Assembly: GCA_012656075.1 (NCBI GenBank) | Contig: JAAKBF010000324.1 | Span: forward strand, 1,240,001 to 1,304,000 | Direction: 5' to 3' | Length of the DNA stretch: 64,000 nucleotides | Origin: Phytophthora hibernalis | Lineage: Eukaryota; Oomycota; Peronosporomycetes; Peronosporales; Peronosporaceae | Part shown: piece by piece, positions 22,555-32,198 of the stretch | Layout of the letters: every line of letters begins with the position of its first letter | How positions within the stretch are numbered: position 1 is the stretch's first letter | Notes under the pieces: generated by a model | The model's database searches: none | Seen by the model: only the letters and a program-made list of their open reading frames with translations | What the model was told of the DNA's origin: nothing | Made by a program: the position numbers and the translations under genes

Positions 22555-23748
22555 TCAGCAACCTAGGAATATGTTGTTCTGGATCTCGTTCGCCAGGGTC
22601 CCACTGGTCACCCCTGTCCATTTTGGTAGTGCATCGTTTCTGATACCCCTCGCTGAGTCTGGCTGGTCCACAGGTGGCTGCTGCCATTCCCTTCCTTCCT
22701 CTTCCGTTGTCTCGATTAGAGGATCGACAGTTTTGGTTTCCAAAATGGTTGAGTTGTCAGGTTTCGGCGGGTCTTCCTCCATGGCCTCACTCTGAGGTAT
22801 TTCTCCGTTTGCTGAGTTAGATACACCCGTCGGATCTTCGTCGAGCTCGTCAGCTTCTAGCGATTCGCGAGCGTTGTCTTCCTCTGGTTGGACGGGTCTC
22901 GGTTTTATAGCCGTCGGCGTCTTGTACTGTGGCCTTTCGACAGCGGGAGGCTGTCGGCTAAGCCATTCCATATATAGCCGTTGCTCTTTCCTTAGGAGTC
23001 GGTTGTCGAGAGCACCCTCGTAGGCAAGCACTTGCCAGTCGCGATATTTCGCTGAGTTCACCCGCACATAACTATCATCCCGCGGCAGTACTCCGTGGGG
23101 CATCCATAGAACCACCGGGAAGTGGGCTGGACACCACGTCAGGCTCGCGGTGATGTTCGTCAGCAACTCCCGCACGGCTCGTCCTGCAGCGTTGTGCTCG
23201 ACTGTTGGAATCACCCCTTGCCATTGGCGAACCCACAGCTCATGCGTCGATTCGCTGGGATGTCGCCGTCTCAACTTGAACTGGGCGATTTCTCTCCCCA
23301 TAATGTGCAATGTCTCCCGTGGGCCTCCGATCACTTCTCGGCCGTACTTCGTGTCATCCACGTCTCTCGACGACTTGATCAATGGCACCACGACTTCATC
23401 GGGCAGTTTTGTCATCGAATTGTACAAGTCCAGCCTGATACCGGCTGGTATCATAAAGTCGGTACCCAGGATCAGGTCGACTCCAGCATGATGAGGCATG
23501 ATCCACACCTCGAATTCGTAAACCACTTCCCACCCCAGCGTAACCTTAACGATTGCGCGAGAGGTGGTCGCCACCTTTGACTTGGCGATTCCTTGGACAT
23601 CGATCTTCATGTCGTTGTTGGTGAGTCGCTTCAGTCGCAACTTCCTAGCGAACGCTTCGGTCACAGCCGACACGTTCGCTCCGGTATCCAACAAGATTTT
23701 TGTCCGCTCATCATTCACAGCTCCCATCACTAGAGCTCTCATTCTCAC
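22555..23748 (-). CDS. Protease and linker segment of element C polyprotein
   Basis: A 397-codon open frame on the minus strand. The first 30 residues hold the retropepsin site ILLDTGANVSAVT. Residues 60-110 hold KVTLGWEVVYEFEVWIM and LGTDFMIPAGIRLDLYN, the second half of the fold. Residues 130-260 form a domain conserved in A and B elements (GGPRETLHIMGREIAQFKLR, then HFPVVLWMPHGVLPRDDSYV). The last third is an acidic Pro-rich linker. It would be cleaved from a larger Gag-Pol product; no own promoter is expected. The frame ends before RT because of decay. Confidence 0.85.
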   Translation of the reverse strand: MRMRALVMGAVNDERTKILLDTGANVSAVTEAFARKLRLKRLTNNDMKIDVQGIAKSKVATTSRAIVKVTLGWEVVYEFEVWIMPHHAGVDLILGTDFMIPAGIRLDLYNSMTKLPDEVVVPLIKSSRDVDDTKYGREVIGGPRETLHIMGREIAQFKLRRRHPSESTHELWVRQWQGVIPTVEHNAAGRAVRELLTNITASLTWCPAHFPVVLWMPHGVLPRDDSYVRVNSAKYRDWQVLAYEGALDNRLLRKEQRLYMEWLSRQPPAVERPQYKTPTAIKPRPVQPEEDNARESLEADELDEDPTGVSNSANGEIPQSEAMEEDPPKPDNSTILETKTVDPLIETTEEEGREWQQPPVDQPDSARGIRNDALPKWTGVTSGTLANEIQNNIFLGC

Positions 23749-24079
23749 TCGGCGATCGAATTTCCTCGATGACCACCATCCCAGTCGCTCACCAGGGAGT
23801 AGCTTCTATCTCTTGGCTTGACCTATCGAAATCATCGGTTGCTGAGTTCCATCCATACTTCCAATCGCTCGGTCTTCGTCTTCATTCGACTCGCCGAGCC
23901 CACTCTTCTCGTCCACATCCGCTCGTCCACTCTCTTCATCATTCTCACACTCACTCCACTCGTCGGGTCGCTCTGCTTCCCCAACAAAAGCAAACACGTA
24001 GTTCGCTTCGACTGCTGGTTCTGCTGACTGTGGCAGCGCGTTGTTGTCCAACCCAGTCATGGTTGGCGAGCCCACTTGT

Positions 24080-25094
24080 TTAAATGGCTCGACGAGTAGA
24101 TGTCCTGAAGATCGTCCGGGATAATGGAGACGTCTTAACGAACTTGGCGAGTTTCTCAAAGCGTCGGAAGAGTTCGCACTGACCTACTTCGTGCACTTGC
24201 TTGCAGAACTTGCAGCGTCGGCGACAGAAGTGTGCATCGTGACCCGCTGCTCCGTAAGCTCCGCACGGACCGTATGTCTTTCGCTCTCGGGACCCGTCTC
24301 GGCGATTAGCTTGTCCTTTGGGATTCGACGAGTTCGGCTGATATCGGTTGGAATCTCCGGTCGTATTACCGGCATCGATGTAGTCCGAGTCTTCCTCCAA
24401 GTCTTGGTTAAGAACTTCGCTCGCATCGCTTTCTCCATTCGACGAGTCATACAGGTCGGTGTTTCTGTAGCTCGGCGAGTGTTGAGTGCTGCCCACAGGT
24501 CGTCGATCGACGCGTCTGCTAGCGTAACCAGGCGACTGCTGTCTTCACCCTGTCGACCACGGCGTTCGTCCTGCTGTTTCTTGAGTCGACTCGGCGATTT
24601 TGTTCTCCCTTCTTCTCGACCCGTTTGGCGTCCTTACTGCGACTTGTGCTCAGACGATCGCGTTGTTTCTTGCGCTTTGCACCGAGTAAGCGCTGGTTGA
24701 TCACCTTCTCGACCTTCGTAATATCGCTGAGTCGTTGTGGGTACAACAGATCCATGATGACGTCGTCTCCGCAATTAAGCAGGAAATGTTCGACGTGGTC
24801 GGCGGCGTCAGCTCCACCCTTCTCGTACTGGATGTGGGCGGTTCGCGCGTAGCCATTCAGTCGCAGCAAGAAGTCGCAGACATGTTCATACTCCCTGCGT
24901 CTCGCTGAGTAGTAGCGGGCTCGCGCCGACTGGTCGAATGGCGAGCAGTAGTAGTCCAGGAAAGCTTCACTGAGGAGATTCCACTTTCGCTGAGTCTTCT
25001 TGGGAAGCTGTCGAAACCAACCCTTAGCTGCCTTGCCCAGACTCAGCGAGAATGGTTCACACCACTCATTTTGCCGTTTGCACGTTCCCTTCAT
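24080..25094 (-). pseudogene. Gag capsid and zinc-knuckle part of element C
   Basis: Minus strand. Frame 24519-25094 holds the capsid: GKAAKGWFRQLPKKTQRKWN, ARARYYSARRREYEHVCDFL and DHVEHFLLNCGDDVIMDLL. After a frameshift, 24080-24496 holds an acidic spacer and a Cys-rich region (YGPCGAYGAAGHDAHFCRRR, then CKFCKQVHEVGQC) that would bind RNA. Capsid and N-terminal gag are in the same frame, separated only by a TAA at 25119-25121. Confidence 0.82.
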
Positions 25095-25118
25095 CTCGTA
25101 GATGAAGCGTTTGATCCA

Positions 25119-26303
25119 TTATAGCGCATCTTCCGACCGATAGCGCTTCCCGTCAAAGGTCGTGATCTTCTCAAGCGGCGCATGCGTCCTGATGTCCAAC
25201 ACTTGTCCTCGGTCGCTTTCAGCCCCGTCGAAGCTGAGCTGGCGGATGTGGTCATGAGGCGACTCATCGACATCGCGGTGCCCAGGGTAATCGTCTTCAT
25301 CGCTGAGTTGATCATCCCCTCCAGGGGCTGCAAGTGCTGCGGCGTCCGAACGGATCAGGCGACGGAGCTCGGCGGCTTCTTCAGCAGTGATGAAATCTGC
25401 CATCGGGCGTCGAGCTGGCGGATCGCTGGCCTTCTTCGGATTTTGCATGTGCGAGCCGGCGAAATACGGTGTTCCCTCAGTGCTCCGGAATACACCACGC
25501 TTCGTTTCGGGTGTCTTTGGCAACGGAACTTTCGCTGGCTCTTCACTCGGCTCAGGGAAGACGTACGTCTCAGTGACGTACGGTTGTGGTGGAGCCAATT
25601 TGGTCTCGTCGAGTTGTTCAGCACGGCGAGCCTTGGGTAATTGTCCCTTTGGTCCACCTTGCATCCCGAACAAGTCTTTCAACTTGCGCTTCCATCTCAT
25701 CAGCTCGACGCCAACTGCGTGCGCACTCCAAGATGTCAGCGCCGGTTTCGAAGGCTTGTGACCGCACCGGTATCCCATCGCTCGTAGTAATATCACCGTG
25801 TCCTCGATGAGTTGGTCCATCGTTTGGCTATTGATGGGTTGACCCAGTTCCTCGCTGAGTTGGGCCCACTTCGCTTGACACATGTACATCGGAGCGAACA
25901 TGTTGATCCACCGACTGTTAGTCTTCATTTCTTCGACGAGTCGGGCCAGGACTCGGTTTGCCTTCGGTGTTTCGACATTGTTCGTCGCCTTGGGAACGAG
26001 CGGCGGTCGGTCACCCGGAGCCACGGCTTGTTCGTCGTCATCGTCATCGCCGAGTTCCGCTGCGAGGTTCCGCTTGACTGGGCGAGGAGCCCCCATGCGG
26101 GTCACCTGCAGCGACAACTCGTCGACTTCTTCGCGGAGGTTGACGACCCTCTTCACGTCGTCGTACTCCGTCCCTTCATCATCATCCTTCTCTTCTTCTT
26201 CCTCCTCGCTTCCATGGTCTTCGTTATCGTCGAAGTCGTCGAGTGGCGATCCTCCGGCCGTCGCCGGACTTGAGTCGCTCAAACTTGGCGATCCCTTGAC
26301 CAT
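25119..26303 (-). CDS. Gag N-terminal part of element C (ends at an in-frame stop)
   Basis: 394 codons on the minus strand from ATG at 26303. The first 60 residues carry a long Asp/Glu run. Residues 100-180 contain KANRVLARLVEEMKTNSRW and QAKWAQLSEELGQPINSQTM, conserved in element A. A Pro-rich stretch and a second acidic patch follow, and the frame stops at KRYRSEDAL just before WIKRFIYEMKGT of the capsid. The stop is a single TAA, since the frame continues beyond it. Confidence 0.8.
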   Translation of the reverse strand: MVKGSPSLSDSSPATAGGSPLDDFDDNEDHGSEEEEEEKDDDEGTEYDDVKRVVNLREEVDELSLQVTRMGAPRPVKRNLAAELGDDDDDEQAVAPGDRPPLVPKATNNVETPKANRVLARLVEEMKTNSRWINMFAPMYMCQAKWAQLSEELGQPINSQTMDQLIEDTVILLRAMGYRCGHKPSKPALTSWSAHAVGVELMRWKRKLKDLFGMQGGPKGQLPKARRAEQLDETKLAPPQPYVTETYVFPEPSEEPAKVPLPKTPETKRGVFRSTEGTPYFAGSHMQNPKKASDPPARRPMADFITAEEAAELRRLIRSDAAALAAPGGDDQLSDEDDYPGHRDVDESPHDHIRQLSFDGAESDRGQVLDIRTHAPLEKITTFDGKRYRSEDAL

Positions 26304-26368
26304 CTTCTCTCACTTGTTGCTCTTAACTTGGTTGTACTTGGTACCTGCGAAAACAAAGCACACCCCTG

Positions 26369-26388
26369 AATCCCGGGTCGCGGCACCA
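26369..26388 (-). other. Primer-binding site of element C
   Basis: The plus strand reads AATCCCGGGTCGCGGCACCA two bases before the LTR: the last 20 nt of a canonical tRNA including CCA. On the element strand this is the tRNA complement starting TGGTGCCGCG. I cannot name the isotype from this. Confidence 0.9.
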
Positions 26389-26390
26389 GT

Positions 26391-27355
26391 TGTGGTGTTG
26401 TGATTCACAGTAAACGTCGTTAGTTCGGCTTCCACGCAACAGCACAACAATTCGCCGAGTCAGGTCGGCGATGTTGGGCTTGCGCAGGGTTCCTGTCGGT
26501 TTCCTTTGCGGTTCGCCCCAGCCGGGGTTCAGTTGAGTGTTGTTACCAACAAGTATCAAGCTCCGAATTCTCCAGAGACTCGCCTGAGCGAGACAGTCTC
26601 CGTGCAAACCCTGTGCCTCCACCAAAGGATGGACGGCAGTTCGCGAGCGCTTTTACAGGTCACCAGACGCAGATTACGCCCAGCTAGGAGGTTACGGTGT
26701 CCTGGGTTGTGCAGACCCACCGGCTCGTCGAATCGATGAGGCTTGTCTTCGCTTGGTAGCGAGAAGTGCCCACCCCGGGCCGACCTTGATCTCTTGGCGC
26801 TACCAGACGGCTCCCCTACAAGCTATGCCTCTCGGGGAACGACGGCAGACATAATCCAGCCCACGCAGGGACTTACCGGAAAAGTGTACGCTGTTCTTGG
26901 GCTTAGAAGATTCTGCTCTGATTGGTATCTCTATATCTTCGTAGAGCCCCTTCGGGCTCTTCCCTATGTTCTTCTATCGGTCCTATACAAATATCTAATG
27001 AAATGGAGTCGTTACAGATCTCCCTGTGACTCTTCGCTCAGCTCCGTCCCTTGATGTCGAACTGTTTCTTACCTTACGGCGACTCTTCGCCCAGATTCTG
27101 ATTTATCACTTCAGGCATATTCTCGCCACGTCGACTTTCGCCGAGTCGATTATCGCCGAGCCTGTCCATCGCAGAGTCCGTCCTTCGCTGAGTCCGGCTA
27201 AGTGCGGCTCCTGAATAAGTTCGTTCCCTGTTGAGTGCGATGTATCCACTTAGCGGTGTATCCACTTGATCCTATTGAGTGCGATGTATCCACTTGGTCT
27301 AGCTTAGGCATCCCTAGTGTAGGGTTACCCAAAATCTGGATTTCCCTACACCACA
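26391..27355 (-). repeat. 5' LTR of element C (965 bp)
   Basis: In plus coordinates it starts TGTGGTGTTGTG and ends CCCTACACCACA; the eight terminal bases are inverted repeats. Between 27125 and 27195 the word TCGCCGAGT/TCGCTGAGT and close variants occur four times. The base pairs after 27355 (CAGTG) would be one side of the target duplication; the other side is outside the window. Confidence 0.9.
27229..27300. repeat. Short direct repeats in the LTR of element C
   Basis: TTGAGTGCGATGTATCCACTT occurs twice, with a partial copy GGTGTATCCACTT between them. Confidence 0.8.
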
Positions 27356-27649
27356 CAGTGACCGTGGCAGTTTAGTGACCGAGGGAACGAACCCTCATTT
27401 GTACCCACTTCAGTTTCGTACCCCGGTCTTATAGATCCGGGTATACTGGGATCCGTTCACACTGGATATTTGTATGTATGTATAGGACTAGCTATAGGAT
27501 TGACCGCAGAGGCTATCAGAGTCATAGATGAACAGAAATCAGCAGTCTTCCCCACAAGTCACCAAGGGTCAAGTCCGTCTTTGGCAAGTCTAATTAGCTT
27601 ATCTTAGGGTCTGGATACGCTCGGCTTCGTGGGATGCCTGTCAACGAAC

Positions 27650-28016
27650 TCAAGGTACATTGAACCGTGGGTTTGTTGCTGGTCAGTTTTAAGGGCTACC
27701 AGAAGAGTGACAGGGTCACTCTTCTAAGATGGATACACATAGACTCCACGTCACTTATGGTGTGGAACACACCATGGCCACGTCACCGACTGCCACAACC
27801 AACGGTTCATATTACATATAGAACAAACTATAGGTTACTTAGAAATTGTATTACAGGTCAATTTAAGGTACACTTATAAATACACTCAGTCTTTAAACTA
27901 CGCTCTTCTAGCCACTCAGCTCCCTGCAGACCAGGAGCTAGTGAACTACCGTTCACTAAGAGTTCGTCTTGAAGCTACGCTTGCTCCAGCAAGGTGCTTG
28001 TGTGACCCCCGTCACA
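27650..28016 (+). repeat. LTR (downstream part) of element D with four hairpins
   Basis: Contains a TATA box (TATAAATA, 27875-27882) followed by CTCAGTCTTTA, also found in the solo LTR at 42006-42027. Perfect stems: 27701-27711 with 27715-27725, 27757-27764 with 27768-27775, 27939-27946 with 27951-27958, and 28000-28006 with 28011-28017. The LTR ends GTCACA at 28016, and the primer site follows after CT. Confidence 0.7.
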
Positions 28017-28077
28017 CTTGGTAGCACTTGCAGTCAATCCTACACCTACGCGGGCAGATTGAACTACCTGATCTTCC

Positions 28078-28975
28078 GTGGTCTCAAGAAGTGAGCCAAC
28101 ATGGATCGCAGTCAGTTTTCACTTGACCGACTCGCAGTTCGAGTCGGTCCGGAAGATGGCAGGCATCTTCGGAAGAGATGCCTTGCAGAGCTTGGTAATG
28201 CCAACACATGCCGAGCAGGTCAAACGCGTGAGTGCGTTCGACGCTTATGAGCAAGGGCTCATCGCCCATGTGCAGGTCAACCTGCAGGCCCGTCCTTCGG
28301 AACCAAGCCGACGCAGCCCAAGCCGTTGATGCTGCAGGTTCAGTCATATGACGGAAAGGAAGGAGAAAATTTTCACTTCTGGACTCGAGAAGTCGAGCTT
28401 GAGATGGACGCAGCTCTTTTCTCGTCCGAGCAATTTCGAGACGCTTTCGCGCTCTCCAATCTCGGTGGTCGATCCAAGACTTGGGCGTATACGCACGAAG
28501 CGACAAGCCCTGGATGTTTCCATAATGGTCTCAGCTGTGTGAACAGCTTCGAGCCGCGTTTCTACCGGCGAACTATGAGTATCGCCAGCGCTCGCGCTTC
28601 CTCGCCTGTAAGCAAGAGGAGCGTGAGCTGCACGAGTACATCCAGGAGATGCGTGTACTCGCGGCGTCTCTGGTAGGGAGCCCCTACCTGAACACATCAA
28701 GGTGACCGTGTTCATGGACGGTCTGAGAGTTGGTCCCGCACGCACACAACTATTCTGCGTGCAAGCCAACACCATGGATGTGGCCGCCCAAGTCGCTCTC
28801 CAAGAGGAGTACATCCACAAGCAGGCTGGTACTCCTGTGTCTGCTTGAACTCTTCATCTACGGGCACAGCCGGAGGCAGTGCCGGCCAATGAACTGGCGG
28901 AGTTCCAGTTGGGCCTGGCCGAGCAGAACGACATCCGCTGCTTCGGCTGAAGAAAGGTCGGGCACATAAAACGTG
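28078..28975 (+). pseudogene. Gag of element D
   Basis: Frames at 28100-28900 give SAFDAYEQGLIAHVQVNLQA, then LQVQSYDGKEGENFHFWTRE and DAFALSNLGGRSKTWAYTHE, the oomycete Gypsy capsid also seen in element E. The zinc knuckle at about 28936-28980 reads RCFG-stop-RKVGHIKRDCP: the second Cys codon has become TGA at 28948-28950. Several frameshifts are present as well. Confidence 0.85.
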
Positions 28976-29149
28976 ACTGTCCTGCGGATGGACGAAGGAG
29001 GCGTTTCCTCCTCGCCCTTCTGGTCCAAAGAGTCTTTGGCAGAAGCCGCTATCCCAAGGCCAGGGGAACGCAGGCAACCAGTAGGGGCGGGAGCCCTGCT
29101 GAGGAAATACTAAGCTTTCATGAGCGGATGGCGCGCACCATGGAGGTTT

Positions 29150-29515
29150 AGCCCCTGAGAGTCTCTGTACTCGAAACGGAGAAGGGCAGTGGAGGGCTGC
29201 TTGTAGTATACGCAAGTGTACGGGGATACAATCATCCCTTTCTGATTGATTCTGGGGCGTCCAAGAACTTTGCACGCCGCCAGTCGGTCGCCCGGAATGG
29301 GGACAAATACGCCGATGCTCTGCGAGAGAGCAAAGGCAACGGGCAAGTCTCAGTCAGACTTGCCGACCGGTCTGTGGTAGAAGTACCTAAGGTCCTTCTG
29401 GATCTTGCAGTCAAGTTCGAAGACTTCGACTCGACTGAACGATTCCTCGTTCTTGAGATGGACAAGTATGACTTCATCCTGGGCATGCCATGGATAGAAA
29501 CGCATGAGCCCTGAA
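29150..29515 (+). pseudogene. Aspartic protease of element D
   Basis: One open stretch with the active site NHPFLIDSGASKNFARR, then VSVRLADRSVVEVPKVLLDL and DKYDFILGMPWIETHEP, ending in TGA. The same order is found in element E at 63240-63600. The fold appears complete, but it lacks a connected upstream frame. Confidence 0.85.
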
Positions 29516-29679
29516 TCGACTAGCGCGGCAAAGCCATAAGAGCTAGCCGGCCTGCGGCTTCTGACAGAGCCTTAGTGAGTAATGTTCCCACCTCTGTCCG
29601 AACTCGAGGCTCTAATGGACGCCGGTGAAATTCCGCGGAGACCTCTGCTGCTAACGAATCTGCAGCAAACACAAGGGTC

Positions 29680-30338
29680 TTGGATACATCCAGACCCGCG
29701 AGGGAAGATGCAACGTCAGCATCCTCCAGCGCACCAAGTCATTGCGCCGTTCGGGCATCGACAAAGTCCGCGAAGGACGAAGCCCGTCTACAAGAGGGCA
29801 CAAGCCCACGTGAGACCGGAGAGGTCGAGACCATGGCCAGCGCGGAGGTCGCTAGCAGCACCTCTAGTGTGGGTAACACAGTTCCACACGGGCCGGTACA
29901 TGCCTTTGGCGCTGTACCGAGGCATAATAAGGCAGTTGGTAGCGAAGAGCCACGCCACAAGACGGATGTGGGTAACAGAGCACCACGTCAAGCGTCTACA
30001 CAAGATGTCAAAACCGAAGCTTCGGGACGAAGCTTGGAGTCAGTGAAGACTCCGGGGCCGCCGCCGGAAGAATGCCATCATATCTTCGACGGCGAGACTG
30101 GCCGCACGGTCAAGTCCGTGTCGGTCCAACTAGAGGCCCTGCCAGAGATGTCAGAGCTTCTGAATCTCGAACAAATGTCGATGAACGACTGTCTGGCCGA
30201 CCTGAAGGCTGGCGGGATCTCGAATATGGTACTCCTACAACCGGAGTTCACTCCTGAAGATCGCAAGCAGAACGGGGAGTGGCGTCTGATTCACGTTTAT
30301 ACTAAGCTGAACAGCGCGACGGTGCCGGGCCAGACACC
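29680..30338 (+). pseudogene. Linker and truncated RT of element D
   Basis: An open frame with a hydrophilic linker, then MSELLNLEQMSMNDCLADLK and ISNMVLLQPEFTPEDRKQ, running directly into NGEWRLIHVYTKLNSATV. In related elements the linker motif and the RT motif are roughly 100 residues apart, so an internal deletion is likely. The frame then runs into the B2 LTR after QTP. Confidence 0.75.
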
Positions 30339-31491
30339 TGTGGCGAAGCTGCTTCACGAAAATTGCTGACGCGGTCGAAGCTTGCGCACGGTACGCCCGG
30401 ACTGTCGACTGTCGGAGGGGTACTCCGTTGATCTGGCGCGGTCGAAACGTTGTTATCACCTTGTGTACCCGACGGCTGGGCGGGTTACGCTCTTCCGGTG
30501 TTCGTGAAGACGTTCAGTGGTGACCAAGGCGGAGGTTGGAGCTTGGTTGCTCCTTCCGGGATCTGGGTGGGTGACGGCCACGCGGGTATTCTTCACGCGG
30601 TCGTCGGTGTGCTACGATCGAGTCTTGGTTCAAGCCGATCGCGTGGGGTGTATCCTTTTCTTGTGCTGTTGTAGCCCTTTCCGTTGCTTGCCGCCTCCTC
30701 TTGGAGGGATCTTGTAGTGAGATTGATATGTGAGCGTACCCTGGCCAATCTATCCAGGTGTACGTCGTGTTCTTCGTTGACGTGGCGAGTTTTTCTTCGG
30801 GTAGGCCAATGTACCTCCTTCCCCGGTAGTCTAGAAAACACTTGCGTCTTGCAAGGCAAATCGGAATCTATTAAACCAAAGTAACGGTCCTAAAGGTCTC
30901 TCCCCATCTCGCTCTCTTCCTATCCCTCTTGCGTACTTCCTGTTTGGGCATTGTACCTTGAACCTGATATTATGTACCAAGATCGCGGTACCGTAACGAA
31001 TTGATAGCTCCATTGTACCCACCATCCATGTGATCGCCCGTACCGACATGATTGCTCCAGATCAACCCCGCAGATCGCATATTGGCAGATCGCGAGTTGA
31101 CAGATCGCATATTGACAGATCGCGTGTCCAAATGATTGCACCTGATCGCGTATTGGAATGATTGCACCAGATCGCGTATTAATAAGATGCGATCAGGAGG
31201 ATTCACACGCAGGGGTATCGAAATAATTGCACCAGATAGGTCAATCCGAATCTCGATCATGTGTCGGAATGACTGCGATAATCAGAATGTTTGCGTCTGG
31301 CGAAATGATTACGCACGTCGAAATTATTGCGACTTGCGACGTGACATGCGACACCCTTGAGACGTGCCGTGGGACGCCATGTACTTTTCCCGTACTCCTT
31401 CTTCGCCCTTCGTCATAGTCATTCAATCACACGTTACCGCCCCAGTCTGCATTGCGTCTCCTCTGAAGAACAACGATCCCGCTTCTCCACA
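30339..31491 (-). repeat. 3' LTR of element B2 (1153 bp)
   Basis: Reverse complement of the B1 LTRs: in plus coordinates TGTGGCGAAG to CTTCTCCACA. Same length as the B1 3' LTR. The U3-like half (31020-31330) holds the same GCGATC and GCAATCATT-type repeats. Confidence 0.93.
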
Positions 31492-32198
31492 ACCGCCCCT
31501 GTACGTGAAGAAGCTGTGCAGCCGCCGATTCGCGTACACTAACGTCATCGTTTGCCCGTTTTGGTTTCTAGCACCCTTCAGCAGTACACCGAGACGCGCT
31601 GGCTGTTCGATAAGCCGTCAGGAAGCCTCTGCTACTGTTCAAGACCCGTACGTCACGCAGGTTGGTCATGATCGACTTCCTCACTTACGCATGTGTATGT
31701 TGTGGAGTTTGATCCGTTTGAGGATACTCCGATGATGTACAGCGCGCTGCGGCAACTGGACGCAGCGAATGTGATGTACGGTGGTGACGAATGGCAGATG
31801 CATCACTTCGGGTGCGATCCGGCCTACAAATCGAACCTCCACTTGGACGGCAATCCTACATCAACATTCGCCCACCGAAAACTTGATCGCAGACTAATAG
31901 CCTCCATAGATCACCACTTGCTATCTAGGTTGCACATCAAATTGCACTTCAGGATAGTCGGTCAATCCACGTCCTGTCGGAACACCACCGCGGTAGATGG
32001 CATTAAATTCACACGTGCTTGCGAGGCATCTTGGACTCGGAACGAGGTCGTGTTCGACACTCGATCTATACTCACTCCAGAAATACTCCCTTCCACCATA
32101 CTGTGCGGCCTACCCGCACGTCATTCACACCCTTCCGCCATACTGTGCAGCCACCCCACACAGTCTTCTTCCCCTTTCCACCCGCAACAGTCAGCCTG
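31492..32198 (-). other. 3' untranslated region of element B2
   Basis: Inverted counterpart of 9464-10171. No gene. It begins (plus strand) with ACCGCCCCCT-like sequence, the complement of the purine tract next to the LTR. Confidence 0.7.

Larger units (their letters stand above)
19378..27355 (-). mobile_element. Ty3/Gypsy LTR retrotransposon C, cut by element A
   Basis: Minus strand: 5' LTR (26391-27355), primer-binding site, acidic gag, zinc region, protease, linker, reverse transcriptase, two RNase H domains and the start of integrase, which breaks off after QRGN at 19378 where the A LTR begins. The rest of C must lie left of the window, beyond element A. Frames are less damaged than in A; the longest single frame (22555-23748) covers protease plus linker. 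Throughout the element a nine-base word of the form ACTC(A/G)NCGA recurs in all reading frames and in the LTR. Confidence 0.9.
27356..30338 (+). mobile_element. Ty3/Gypsy LTR retrotransposon D, 3' part missing
   Basis: Plus-strand LTR-like region (to 28016), primer-binding site from 28019 (TGGTAGCACTTG), gag, protease and a short piece of reverse transcriptase, ending at 30338 where the LTR of B2 begins. Gag and protease match element E at the right end of the window (same primer site, SNLGGR and DSGAS motifs). The left boundary of the D LTR is not clear; 27356-27650 has no gene and may be LTR or older flank. Confidence 0.8.

Noticed and set aside
23122..23580. 152-codon plus-strand frame
   Set aside because: Antisense to the protease-linker frame of element C, which carries clear motifs.
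26369..26388. A tRNA gene at the tRNA-like sequence next to the C LTR
   Set aside because: Only the last 20 nt of a tRNA are present, in the position of a primer-binding site; no D-arm or anticodon arm nearby.
28712..29275. 187-codon minus-strand frame over element D
   Set aside because: Antisense to gag and protease of D; composition typical of a shadow frame.
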